Below, piece by piece: positions 36,407 to 45,045 of a stretch of DNA of 64,000 bases. A program made the position numbers and the translations under genes. The notes below the pieces were generated by a model. That model was not told the DNA's origin, ran no database searches, and saw nothing but the letters and a program-made list of their open reading frames with translations. The stretch comes from Thermoplasmata archaeon. GTDB lineage: Archaea; Thermoplasmatota; Thermoplasmata; Lutacidiplasmatales; UBA184. The DNA is taken from positions 55,551 through 119,550 of the forward strand of contig JAKBSJ010000005.1 in NCBI GenBank assembly GCA_021844945.1. The letters run 5' to 3'. The number at the start of each line of letters is the position of its first letter. Within the stretch, counting starts at the first letter, position 1.

Positions 36407-39018
36407 CGGGACCCTTGGCTCTCGGGCCCGGTCGGTCCCGCCTCGGAGGTCGGGGATCCGGCGAGGCGGTGCGCCTCGGCCCGCGCGTCCTCGAGCGCGG
36501 TGGCCAGCGGAGCGCCCGGCTCGCCCACCGCGGTGGCGGCCGACGCGCTGCCTCCTCCCTTTCCCTGGAAGCGAGCCTTCGCGTGCTCGACCAACGCGTT
36601 CGCCGGGACGCGGGAAGCGGTAGAACCGACGAACAGGGTTCCGCGCCCCTCCCGCTCGGCGGCGAGCAGGACCACCCGGTTCGGCTCGCGGGACAGCAGG
36701 CGGGAGAGCTCGGTCAGCTCCGTGCGATCGAGATCGACGCGCGCGCGCACGATCGTGACGCCTCCGACGGAGTCGAGGTTCTGGGCATCGGAAGCGAGGC
36801 GGCTCGCGACGGCCCCGAGGTCCTCCTTGCGACGATCGCGTTGCGCGCGCCGAGCGCTCTCCATCTCTTCGTAGAGGCGATCCACCCCCTCCGGGGCCTT
36901 CTCGGGCGGAACGCCCAACCGCCGCGCTACCTCGCGCAAGGCCCGGTCGCGCTGCTCCCGGATCTCGAGCGCGCGTTCGCCGCTCGCGTAGGTGAGACGG
37001 ATGACCCCATCCTGGATGCGCTCGACATCGAGGATGTCGATTGCGCCGACCTCGCTCGTATGCGTGCAGTGCGTTCCTCCGCACGCCTCTACGTCGACGT
37101 CGTCGATCTCGACGATCCGCAGGTCCTTCCCCGGGACCGCGCCGCCCTGGTAGAGGGAGAATCCGAACCTTCGCTCGGCTTCGCTTCGGGGCTCGAAGTA
37201 GCTTCGGACCGGGTGGTTCTCCCGCACGACCTGGTTGATGCGCCGAGCGACCGACCGGAGTTCTTCGTCGGACAGGGGCCGATAGTGGGTGACGTCGATC
37301 CGCGCGAACTCGGGTCCCTTGTAGGCCCCGGCTTGCCAGACATGCGGGCCGAGGAGCCGGCGGAGGGTGCCGTTGATGATGTGGGTCGCGGTGTGGTGCT
37401 GCATCAGTTGCGTCCGTCGGGCCGCGTCGATCCGGCCGTGGACGCGATCGCCGGCGCGGAACGGGCTCGGCCCGTCGAGACGGTGGTAGATCCAGGGACC
37501 TTGGCGCTGGACGTCGACCACCGGTACGTCTCCGAGGTGACCGGTGTCGTGAACTTGCCCGCCGCTGGTCGGATAGAAGTAGGTCCGGTCGAGGACGACC
37601 CACGGTCCCTCGGACCAGACGACATGCCCCTCGAACGAGACCGTGTAGGGGTCCATGTAGTAACCCACGTCCGTGGCCGGGGCCTGGAGCGGAAGCTCCG
37701 GCAGCGCGTCGCGCCGCTCTGCATAGTCGTTCGTCGGGGTCTCGTTGACGTGTCGGTCCGCGACCCGGGAGTAGAAATCCTCCGGTATGGGAGGAGGATG
37801 CGCCAATATTCCCGCGGCCACATCGGGCGGGACGCCGAGGGAGTCGTACCACTCGATCAGCTCCTCCGTGCCCGGCGTTCGCCCCTCGGAGCGCAGTCGC
37901 TCCTCCTGCCGGCGCAGGACGGGGCGTGCACGGTCGATCGCTTCGTCGAACCGCTCGATCTCGGCCTGGAGCACGCGGTCGCGGTCCTCGCGGTTCTGTC
38001 CGACCTCGGGAAAGTGGCCGACCAGATCCCGGCTGACCCGCTCGATCACCCCGATCAGATCGAGGGGCTCGCTCGAGCGGGCGAGGAGGCGGATCGCGCG
38101 TCGGATCAAAAGGCGCGCGAAATAGCCCTCCTTCGCGTTCGACGGAACGACGCCGTCGGTGAGCATGAGGCTGAGTGCTCGGGCGTGGTCGATCACCACC
38201 GCTGACTCGTAGGGCGGCAGGCTTCGGCGCAGCTCGTCGTAGGTCGACCCGAAGACCGCCTCGTAGGCGTTCTTCGTTCCCTGGCTGATCCACGTGTACC
38301 GCTCGAGGCCGTACCCGGTATCGACGACGGTCAACGGCATCGGCTTGAGGCGCTCGCCGTCCCGGGTGTACTCCATGAATACGAGGGTCGCCACTTCGAG
38401 GCCCTGGAGCCCGACGCTCAGCGAGGGGCCCAGGTTTCCCCCGCCCTCCCACTCCTCCTCCTTGTAGGTAATGAGGGTGGGATCGACCCCGAACTCACCG
38501 GTCAGGAGCTCATGGCAGAGCTCGGTGCAGCGATCCTTGAAGTAGACTTCGTGGTCGGGTCGGTTGAACGCGTGGTGCGCCATCATCTCGAACATCGTGA
38601 AGTGGCGACCGCTGCGCCCCACCTCTTCGAGATCGATGAATCGCAGGCACGGTTGGGAGATCGTGAGCGGGTTCGCCGGCGGAGGGATCGCTCCGCTCGT
38701 CACCCATGGCTGGAAGTCGTAGATGCTCGCTTGCGTGAAGAACACGTCGTTGCGCCAACGGGCGACCGTCGGATAGCGCGGAAGTCGCGTGTGGCCCCGT
38801 CGCTCGAAGAAGGAGAGGAACGCCTCTCGCATCTCGTCCAGCCGGTACGTTCGGCGAAACGGCGAATGGCCGACGAAGCCGTACGGGGCGCAGGGAGCCT
38901 CCTGGCAGACGGTGTGCTCGCCGAGGGTCCAGAAGGCGCGGCCGCACTTCGCGCAGGTGCGACGGTGCATTCCCTCACGATGGAAGAAGGCGAGGTCGTA
39001 CTCGCTCGCGTCCATCAT
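36403..39018 (-). CDS. alaS: Alanyl-tRNA synthetase
   Basis: An 871-residue archaeal-type AlaRS. An N-terminal zinc region absent from bacterial enzymes reads CAKCGRAFWTLGEH with a further Cys pair (residues about 17-40). The class II aminoacylation core follows. The editing domain has HHTATHIINGTLRRLLG and the second half of its metal site, ACGGTHCTHTSEVG. The C-terminal C-Ala ends with FQGKGGGSASAATAVGE. Two adjacent ATGs occur at 39018 and 39015; the TATA-like box 23-32 nt upstream favours the first. It charges tRNA-Ala and hydrolyses mischarged Ser/Gly. Confidence 0.97.
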   Translation of the reverse strand: MMDASEYDLAFFHREGMHRRTCAKCGRAFWTLGEHTVCQEAPCAPYGFVGHSPFRRTYRLDEMREAFLSFFERRGHTRLPRYPTVARWRNDVFFTQASIYDFQPWVTSGAIPPPANPLTISQPCLRFIDLEEVGRSGRHFTMFEMMAHHAFNRPDHEVYFKDRCTELCHELLTGEFGVDPTLITYKEEEWEGGGNLGPSLSVGLQGLEVATLVFMEYTRDGERLKPMPLTVVDTGYGLERYTWISQGTKNAYEAVFGSTYDELRRSLPPYESAVVIDHARALSLMLTDGVVPSNAKEGYFARLLIRRAIRLLARSSEPLDLIGVIERVSRDLVGHFPEVGQNREDRDRVLQAEIERFDEAIDRARPVLRRQEERLRSEGRTPGTEELIEWYDSLGVPPDVAAGILAHPPPIPEDFYSRVADRHVNETPTNDYAERRDALPELPLQAPATDVGYYMDPYTVSFEGHVVWSEGPWVVLDRTYFYPTSGGQVHDTGHLGDVPVVDVQRQGPWIYHRLDGPSPFRAGDRVHGRIDAARRTQLMQHHTATHIINGTLRRLLGPHVWQAGAYKGPEFARIDVTHYRPLSDEELRSVARRINQVVRENHPVRSYFEPRSEAERRFGFSLYQGGAVPGKDLRIVEIDDVDVEACGGTHCTHTSEVGAIDILDVERIQDGVIRLTYASGERALEIREQRDRALREVARRLGVPPEKAPEGVDRLYEEMESARRAQRDRRKEDLGAVASRLASDAQNLDSVGGVTIVRARVDLDRTELTELSRLLSREPNRVVLLAAEREGRGTLFVGSTASRVPANALVEHAKARFQGKGGGSASAATAVGEPGAPLATALEDARAEAHRLAGSPTSEAGPTGPESQGSR

Positions 39019-39040
39019 GACGTTCGGCGGACGGCGCCGG

Positions 39041-39050
39041 GCCCTTAAGG
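39041..39050 (-). promoter_or_regulatory. TATA-like box for alaS
   Basis: Minus-strand ccttaagggc, 23-32 nt before the ATG, implies a leaderless transcript. Confidence 0.5.
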
Positions 39051-39113
39051 CGTTCGGAGGGAGCCGGCCCGTGCCGCTGGGCTGATGAGGGGCAAGGTCC
39101 CTCCCGCGGGCGA

Positions 39114-40406
39114 ATGAGCGGCGAGGTCGTCTCCCTCGCGGAGGGTCCCGCCACGCTCCCCGCGACCGGCCTCTCGGCCGCCTCCACCCGCCGCGCGACC
39201 ACGATCATGATCGCGGTCCGGGCGGGATATGCGTACAACTGGTACACCATAGGTCCGGCCCTCCCCGCCATCGGCGCCCAGTTCTCGGTGGGGCCGGCCG
39301 CGTGGGGTCTTCTCCTCGCCATCTTTCTCGTGGCCGCCGGGCTGCTGCAGGTGCCCGCCGGAATGCTCTCACAGCGATTCGGCTCACGGCCGGTCGCTCT
39401 GGCCGGCGCCGCGTTGCTGGGAGTGGCGAGCATTGCGTCGGGCTTCGCGCCGACGTTCGCATCTCTCGTCGCGCTACGAGGGCTGGCCGGCGCGGGTGCG
39501 GCCCTGTTCTTCTCCCCGGCCATCGGGCTCGTGGGCAGTCTGTACCCGGAAGGGAAGCGCGGGCTGCCCGTCGGGATGTTCAGCTCGGCGTTCAGCGGAG
39601 GCGCGGCGGCGGGCGTGCTCTTGAGCGCGATCGCGGTCGGCCCGCTCGGCTGGCACTGGACCCTCGCGCTCGGCGGGGTCGGCCTCCTCGTCCTCACACT
39701 GGGCGCGGTACTCCTGATCCCCCACGGCGTCGGGGCGGCTCCCCCCGCACCGGTCGCCCGGCCGAGGCTGCCGGTGGCCTTGCGACTTCCCGCCCTCTGG
39801 GCGATTGGCTTCGCGTTCATCGGTATCGAGGGTGCGACCTTCGCCACCGGGCAGTTCCTCGTCCCGTACGGGACCGTCGAACTCGGGTGGAGCGCCGCGG
39901 TCGCGGGAGGGGTCGGCATGGCCTTCGTCCTCCCGAGCATCATCGGGGGCCCAATCGGTGGGTACGTTACGGAGCGAAGGTCCGACCGTCGGACACAATT
40001 CTTAGTGGCGGGCGGCATCGCGACGATCACGGTGGCGCTGATCCCGTGGGTCGGGCTCGTCCCGATGGTTTTCCTGGGGATCGCATTCTCGTTCGCCTAC
40101 GGTGCGACCTACGCCATCATGTACGTGCTGCCGAACTACCTACCCGGTCTACCGACCGGGGAGATCCCGATTGGGATCGGCCTGTTCAATTCCGTCCAAC
40201 TCGCCGGGGGAGCGATCGTCGCGTGGGCGTTCGGCCTTTGGGTCGCGTCGGTGGGCTACGCGCTCGCGTGGCCCCTGCTCGCGGTCGCGGTAGTGGTACC
40301 GCTCGCCCTCCTAGTCTACGTCCCGCGGACGGGAGGCGGCCGGCCCGCGGGCGCGCGTCGGCCGGACGGGGCGGGCGACGTCCCGCGGTCCGAGCCCGTC
40401 CCGTAG
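39114..40406 (+). CDS. Major facilitator superfamily transporter
   Basis: A 430-residue, 12-helix MFS permease. The signature between helices 2 and 3 appears as GMLSQRFGSRPVALAG, and helix 4-5 shows LRGLAGAGAALFFSPAIGLVGSLYPEGKRG (in pieces). The repeat between helices 8 and 9 has GGYVTERRSDRRTQFL. The N-terminal 30 residues are hydrophilic. The drug-resistance/sugar/nitrate subfamily cannot be chosen from motifs alone. The last 221 nt, covering helix 12 and the Arg/Pro-rich tail, are antisense to the 3' extension of nth. Confidence 0.9.
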   Translation: MSGEVVSLAEGPATLPATGLSAASTRRATTIMIAVRAGYAYNWYTIGPALPAIGAQFSVGPAAWGLLLAIFLVAAGLLQVPAGMLSQRFGSRPVALAGAALLGVASIASGFAPTFASLVALRGLAGAGAALFFSPAIGLVGSLYPEGKRGLPVGMFSSAFSGGAAAGVLLSAIAVGPLGWHWTLALGGVGLLVLTLGAVLLIPHGVGAAPPAPVARPRLPVALRLPALWAIGFAFIGIEGATFATGQFLVPYGTVELGWSAAVAGGVGMAFVLPSIIGGPIGGYVTERRSDRRTQFLVAGGIATITVALIPWVGLVPMVFLGIAFSFAYGATYAIMYVLPNYLPGLPTGEIPIGIGLFNSVQLAGGAIVAWAFGLWVASVGYALAWPLLAVAVVVPLALLVYVPRTGGGRPAGARRPDGAGDVPRSEPVP

Positions 40407-41040
40407 CGCACCAGATCGCGATCGGGCATATTTCGCACTGGGGCCCGATCGGCCGACATAGGTTCTGGCCATGCTGGACCAGGAGCGGGTTGAGCGGGAT
40501 CCAGTAGCGTGGGGGGACGGAACGACGGAGCGCCTCTTCCGTCTGTTCCGGGGTGCGGGTACGCACGAGCCCGAGTCGGTTCGCAATGCGGTGGACGTGA
40601 GTGTCGACCGGGATCGCCGGGATCCCGTAGCCGAAGACCAGGACACAGTTCGCCGTCTTCGGCCCCACCCCCGGGAGGCTCGTGAGCTCGGCAAAGGTAC
40701 GGGGGACGTCTCCGTGAAAGCGCTCGAGGACCGCTCGAGCGCTCCGGGGCAGGACGCGGGCCTTCGAGCGGTAGAACCCGGTCGACCGGATCAAGGGCTC
40801 GATGTCGGAAGGACTCGCGCGCGCGAGGAGCTCCGGGTTCGGGTAGCGCGCGAACAGCCGCGCGCTGGCGACGTCGGTCGCCGCGTCCCGCGTCCGCTGC
40901 GATAGGATCGTGCCGACGAGCACCTGGAACGGGTCCTCGGCATGGTTCCGCAGGTACGGGACTCGCCAGTTCCCGGTCCCGTAGAACTCGCTGAGTTTGT
41001 CGAGCACCCGGGGCCAAGGGAACGCCAGTCGGCCCCTCAT
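40186..41040 (-). CDS. nth: Endonuclease III (Nth) with an unusual C-terminal extension
   Basis: A 284-residue DNA glycosylase/AP lyase for oxidised pyrimidines. The helix-hairpin-helix LPGVGPKTANCVLVF contains the catalytic Lys (128), and PVDTHVHRIANRLG supplies the catalytic Asp (146). The [4Fe-4S] ligands Cys195, 202, 205 and 211 follow CX6CX2CX5C. The conserved protein should end soon after Cys211, yet the frame runs on 73 residues of Arg/Pro-rich sequence antisense to the MFS gene before a stop. ATG 41040 overlaps the folC stop, so nth is the last gene of the mutase-folC-nth operon. Confidence 0.92.
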   Translation of the reverse strand: MRGRLAFPWPRVLDKLSEFYGTGNWRVPYLRNHAEDPFQVLVGTILSQRTRDAATDVASARLFARYPNPELLARASPSDIEPLIRSTGFYRSKARVLPRSARAVLERFHGDVPRTFAELTSLPGVGPKTANCVLVFGYGIPAIPVDTHVHRIANRLGLVRTRTPEQTEEALRRSVPPRYWIPLNPLLVQHGQNLCRPIGPQCEICPIAIWCATGRARTAGRRPPRPADARPRAGRLPSAGRRLGGRAVPLPRPRAGATRARSPPTRPKGRTPTRRSLPRRVGRN

Positions 41041-42455
41041 CCGGCGGCTCCCGGAAGGCTCATCCGACCGGGGTCGGAGAGGTCGGGTTCCTCGATCGAT
41101 ATGCCCGCAGTCCCTCGCTTCAGTTCCCCGATGAGGTAATCGCTCCCGAGAGCGAGCAGGAGCCCGCCGTCGCCGGTCGCGGCCCGCGCCAGGCGGTACC
41201 CCTCGAGCGCGGACGGCGCGACGACCACTCTCGGGAACCGCCCCGTCGCAATCACCCTAAGCTCCGACGGAGCGGCGGCCCGTTCGGAACGCACGGGGAC
41301 GAGAACGATCGTGCGTGCGAGCGGCCGCAGCGCCTCGAGGATCTCGGCGGCCGGCTTGTCCCGTAGGCAGCCGAAGACGATCGCGCTCTCCGCCGGTTCC
41401 ACGAACGGAAGCACCTCGGCGAGGCTCCGCACGACCGCGCGGGCGCTATCGGGGGTATGAGCGACGTCGAAGTACGTCGGGGGGTCGCGCGCGACGCGCT
41501 CCATGCGACCGGGGATCTCGAGGCGAGCGAGGGCCGAGCGGGAGCGCGTGACGCTCCAATGCGGCCCCTCCGAACCCATCTCGAGGAACCGATGCGTTGC
41601 GGCAAGAGCGAGGGCGGCATTCCTCGACTGGAAGTCTCCCTCGATGCGAAGCCGCACCGGGAACCGTTCTCGGCCGGGCCAGGAGGCCGCGAATTCCTGG
41701 TAGGCCCGAGTCCAGTGCCGGTCGCGGACCGCGATCTCCTCACCCAGGTGCCAGAGCGGTACTCCCAGCGATCCGGCGACGGCGTCGAGGACGGCACGAC
41801 CTTCATCGGGAATCTGGCCGACGATCCCGTGCATCCCCGGGTGGAAGATCCCGGACTTCTCGCCCGCGATTGCCGCGACGGTGGGACCGAGGATCTGCAC
41901 GTGCTCGAGCTCGAGCGTGGTGACGACCCCGACGCGCGACGCGAGCAAGTTCGTCGCGTCCCAGCGACCCCCGATCCCCACCTCGACGACGAGCGCGTCC
42001 GCGTTCTCGCGCCGGAACCAATCGAAGGCGAGGGCGGTCGTGACCTCGAAGAACGTAGGAGGCCGGTCGATCGCGCCGGTCCGCTCGAGCCGGCCGGCGA
42101 CCTCTTCGATGCGATGGATCCCGTCCACCACCGCTTCCGGTGGGATCGGCGCGCCGTTCACCCGGATGCGCTCCCGGTAGCTGACGAGGTGGGGCGACGT
42201 GAACAGCCCGGTCCTCCGACCGTGCGCGCGAAGGATCGCCTCGGACATCGCGGCGACCGATCCCTTTCCCTTACTGCCGGTGATGTGGATGGACGGGGCG
42301 CGGCGCTGCGGATCGCCGAGCTCGGAGAGAAGGCGACGGGCCACCTCGAGGGTCGGCTTCATCCCGAAGCGGCGCCGGCGGAACAGGTCCTCCAGCACCC
42401 GGCGATACTCTGCGTTCGGCGCGCCATCGCTCGGGGCTGAGTGGGGGCGACCCAT
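41037..42455 (-). CDS. folC: Folylpolyglutamate / dihydrofolate synthase family protein
   Basis: A 472-residue Mur-ligase-fold enzyme that joins glutamate to folate or makes dihydrofolate. The ATP loop is HITGSKGKGSVAAMSE. LFTSPHLVSYRERI and ELEHVQILGPTVAAIAGEKSGIF are family blocks, and YFDVAHTPDSARAVV lies where FolC has DGAHN, here altered to DVAHTPD. I chose ATG 42455, 13 nt after the mutase stop and preceded by gcgaggg, over a start at 42506 inside the mutase gene. Whether it acts on folate or a methanopterin-like cofactor is unknown. Confidence 0.88.
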   Translation of the reverse strand: MGRPHSAPSDGAPNAEYRRVLEDLFRRRRFGMKPTLEVARRLLSELGDPQRRAPSIHITGSKGKGSVAAMSEAILRAHGRRTGLFTSPHLVSYRERIRVNGAPIPPEAVVDGIHRIEEVAGRLERTGAIDRPPTFFEVTTALAFDWFRRENADALVVEVGIGGRWDATNLLASRVGVVTTLELEHVQILGPTVAAIAGEKSGIFHPGMHGIVGQIPDEGRAVLDAVAGSLGVPLWHLGEEIAVRDRHWTRAYQEFAASWPGRERFPVRLRIEGDFQSRNAALALAATHRFLEMGSEGPHWSVTRSRSALARLEIPGRMERVARDPPTYFDVAHTPDSARAVVRSLAEVLPFVEPAESAIVFGCLRDKPAAEILEALRPLARTIVLVPVRSERAAAPSELRVIATGRFPRVVVAPSALEGYRLARAATGDGGLLLALGSDYLIGELKRGTAGISIEEPDLSDPGRMSLPGAAG

Positions 42456-42468
42456 CCCTCGCCGACCC

Positions 42469-44178
42469 TCAGTACGTCGAGCGCTCGCGGTAGCGACCGT
42501 AGACATCCTGGAAGGCCCGGACGATCTCTCCGAGCGTCGCGCGCGCTTTCAGCGCGTCGAGCACGGCCGGCATCGTGTTCTCTCGCTCGGTCTCGGCGAC
42601 GCGCCGGAGCCGGTCGAGCGCCGCGGCGTGGCGCGACGGGTTGCGACGGCTCCTCAGCGCGGTCAGACGGCGGGCCTGATCGCGCCGTGCGGCCTCCGAG
42701 ATCTTGAGGCGTGGAACCCGCACTGGCTCGTCGACGGTGTACGCGTTCACGCCGACGACCTTCGCTTCGCCCCGCTCCACCGCGCGCTGATAGCGGAACG
42801 AGGACTCTTGGATCTCGCGTTGGAAGAACCCACGGTCGATCGCCGCGACGACACCGCCCATCTCGTCGATCCGGTCGAAGTAACGGAAGGTCTCTTCCTC
42901 CATCCGGTCGGTCAGCCACTCGACGTAATAGCTTCCCCCCAATGGATCGATCGTCTTCGTGATGCCGCTTTCGTGCGCCAGAATCTGCTGCGTCCGCAGC
43001 GCGATGCGCACCGCGTCCTCGCTGGGCAGCTGCAGCGCTTCGTCGTAGGAGTTCGTGTGCAGCGACTGGGTCCCCCCGATCACGCCTGCGAGCGCTTGGA
43101 TGGTGGTCCGCACGATGTTGAGCTCGGGCTGTTGGGCCGTGCACGAGCACCCGGCCGTCTGGGTATGGAAGCGCATCCACCACGAGCGCTCGTTCTTCGC
43201 GCCGAAGCGATCGCGCATCACGGTCGCCCAGACTCGGCGCGCGGCACGGAACTTCGCGATCTCCTCGAAGAAGTCGTTGTGGGAATTGAAAAAGAAGCTC
43301 AGGCGGGGAGCGAAATCATCGACCGGGATCCCGCGTTCGCGCGTCGCCTCGACGTACGCGATCCCGTCCGCGAGCGTGAACGCGAGTTCCTGTACCGCGG
43401 TGGAACCCGCCTCACGGATGTGGTAGCCCGAGATCGACACCGGGTTCCACTTGGGCATCTCTCGGGTCGCGAACTCGATGGTGTCGACGACGAGTCGAAG
43501 CGCGGGCGCGGGGGGATACAGGAATTCCTTTTGGGCGGTGTACTCCTTCAGGATGTCGTTCTGCGTCGTGCCCCCGAGCCGAGCGCGAGGCACGTGCGAA
43601 GCTTCCGCGCTGAGCACGTACATGCCCCAGATGATGTTCGCCGGTCCGTTGATCGTCATGCTGGTCGTGACGCGGTCGAGGGGCACTCCCCGCAGGAGGC
43701 GCCGCATGTCCTCGAGCGAGCTCACGCTCACTCCGCACTTTCCGACCTCTCCGAGCGCCTCCGGGTCATCCGCATCGATCCCGTACAGCGTGGGGTCGTC
43801 GAAGGCGATCGAGAGGCCCGACTCGCCGTGGGACAGGAGGTAGCGGAACCGCCGGTTCGTGTCTTCGGGGGTCCCGAATCCGGAGAACATCCGCATCGAC
43901 CAGAGGCGGCTGCGATACATCGTCGGGTGGATGCCGCGGGTGAACGGATACTCGCCCGGCATCCCGAGACGCGACGGATCGCTCGAACCGGGAAGATACA
44001 GGCGATCGACCGGGATGCCCCCCATGGTGGCGAACGCGTCCCGACGCTCTGGGGACTTAGCCAGCGCGGGGCCCAGGACCTCCGCCTCCCACCGGGCGCG
44101 GGCGCTCGCGATGCGGCCGCGCTCGGGGGCGCGACCGTACGCGCCGGACGGTTCCGGTCTCGGGCGGCTCGCGGCCAT
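42469..44178 (-). CDS. B12-dependent acyl-CoA mutase large subunit (methylmalonyl/isobutyryl-CoA mutase family)
   Basis: A 569-residue TIM-barrel catalytic chain. Family blocks: TRGIHPTMYRSRLWSMRMF, GEVGKCGVSVSSLEDM, GYHIREAGSTAVQELAF (His253, the conserved catalytic His) and LAGVIGGTQSLHTNSYDEAL (in parts). There is no C-terminal B12-binding domain, so a separate small subunit is needed; none lies nearby. Aligned by eye, Phe98 and Gln216 occupy the positions of Tyr89 and Arg207 of Propionibacterium methylmalonyl-CoA mutase, which argues against methylmalonyl-CoA as substrate. First gene of an operon with folC and nth. Confidence 0.88.
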   Translation of the reverse strand: MAASRPRPEPSGAYGRAPERGRIASARARWEAEVLGPALAKSPERRDAFATMGGIPVDRLYLPGSSDPSRLGMPGEYPFTRGIHPTMYRSRLWSMRMFSGFGTPEDTNRRFRYLLSHGESGLSIAFDDPTLYGIDADDPEALGEVGKCGVSVSSLEDMRRLLRGVPLDRVTTSMTINGPANIIWGMYVLSAEASHVPRARLGGTTQNDILKEYTAQKEFLYPPAPALRLVVDTIEFATREMPKWNPVSISGYHIREAGSTAVQELAFTLADGIAYVEATRERGIPVDDFAPRLSFFFNSHNDFFEEIAKFRAARRVWATVMRDRFGAKNERSWWMRFHTQTAGCSCTAQQPELNIVRTTIQALAGVIGGTQSLHTNSYDEALQLPSEDAVRIALRTQQILAHESGITKTIDPLGGSYYVEWLTDRMEEETFRYFDRIDEMGGVVAAIDRGFFQREIQESSFRYQRAVERGEAKVVGVNAYTVDEPVRVPRLKISEAARRDQARRLTALRSRRNPSRHAAALDRLRRVAETERENTMPAVLDALKARATLGEIVRAFQDVYGRYRERSTY

Positions 44179-44200
44179 CGGTATCCGAGGCCCTCCGCGG

Positions 44201-44210
44201 GACTTAAACT
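44201..44210 (-). promoter_or_regulatory. TATA-like box for the acyl-CoA mutase operon
   Basis: Minus-strand agtttaagtc, 23-32 nt before the ATG at 44178. Confidence 0.5.
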
Positions 44211-44241
44211 TCCCGGGAGCGCCCTCAGCCCGCGCCTTGGG

Positions 44242-45039
44242 TCAGTTTGCGATGGCGCCCGACTCGGGTATCCTCACGCCCACCAAGTCGCTATGACCCC
44301 GCCGCCAGACTCTCGCCCCGACCCGCCGAGCGAACCGGGGGAACGCTTGCCCGGTCCAGACCGTGTTGTCGGCGAGCACGATCGCGCCCGGAGAGAGGCG
44401 CGGGGCGACGGTGGCGAGTTCGAAGGCGAGATGGCCCGGTGTGTGACGGCTATCGTGCAGGAAGAGGCCGATGGACGGCAGCGACCGGACGAGTCGCGGG
44501 AGGATATCCTCGCTCGGCCCGATTCGGAGGTCCCAGCCGGTCCGTAGCGCCTCGGGGACGGCCCAACCGCTCCTGCGCCCGGCCGGCAACGCGACCGGCG
44601 TCTCTCTCGCTCGGAGCGTGGGGCCCCGCTGCGGGGTCGGGAGGTCGATCGAGTGGAGCACCCCCCTGCGGTTCCGCTTCAGGGCCAGCAGGATGTGCGC
44701 GCTGGAGACACCGCTGCTGACGCCGGTCTCGACCACATGGTCCGGACGGGTCAATCGAACGAGGGCATAGAGTTCGAGCGGAGCTCGAAACTGAGCATAG
44801 TTCGTCCGCCCTCCTTCGACGTGGCGCCGACGGATGGCCCGATCCACCCCGGCGAACGTGGAGGATTCCGCGAGAATGTCGCGGGCGTCTTGGGGCGGCC
44901 TTCCGAGCAACTGCGAAAGCCATCGCACGTTCGGTCTCGCGCGGGGATCTCCGAGCCGGCGAGCGGCTGCCGCTCCCGGGACCTCACGCCGTACCGTCGT
45001 TCCCACCCGGGTCATCGACAGGCGATGTCGCCGGCGCAT
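44242..45039 (-). CDS. Class I SAM-dependent methyltransferase (Methyltransf_24-like)
   Basis: A 265-residue protein. After a basic N-terminal arm, HVVETGVSSGVSSAHILLAL forms motif I with the SAM-binding loop, GVLHSIDLPTP is motif II (acidic Asp binding the ribose), and SIGLFLHDSRHTPGHLAFEL plus GAIVLADNT are motifs IV-V. This set resembles the Methyltransf_24/CmcI-like group of small-molecule and sugar methyltransferases. The start may be 45039 or ATG 45018. It is the last gene of the purS-purL-dph6 operon, 6 nt after dph6. Substrate unknown. Confidence 0.8.
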   Translation of the reverse strand: MRRRHRLSMTRVGTTVRREVPGAAAARRLGDPRARPNVRWLSQLLGRPPQDARDILAESSTFAGVDRAIRRRHVEGGRTNYAQFRAPLELYALVRLTRPDHVVETGVSSGVSSAHILLALKRNRRGVLHSIDLPTPQRGPTLRARETPVALPAGRRSGWAVPEALRTGWDLRIGPSEDILPRLVRSLPSIGLFLHDSRHTPGHLAFELATVAPRLSPGAIVLADNTVWTGQAFPRFARRVGARVWRRGHSDLVGVRIPESGAIAN

Positions 45040-45045
45040 TTGGAC

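Noticed and set aside
35678..38452. Very long open frame continuing upstream of purE (over 1000 codons in total), antisense to alaS
   Set aside because: The extension is Arg/Pro/Gly-rich with no family motifs and lies exactly opposite a clear alaS. It is an effect of high GC with few stop codons. The true PurE starts at 35677.
40186..40406. Frameshift or pseudogene status for nth
   Set aside because: All catalytic and iron-sulfur residues are intact in one frame. The only oddity is the missing stop after the cluster, so it is treated as an intact gene with an extension.
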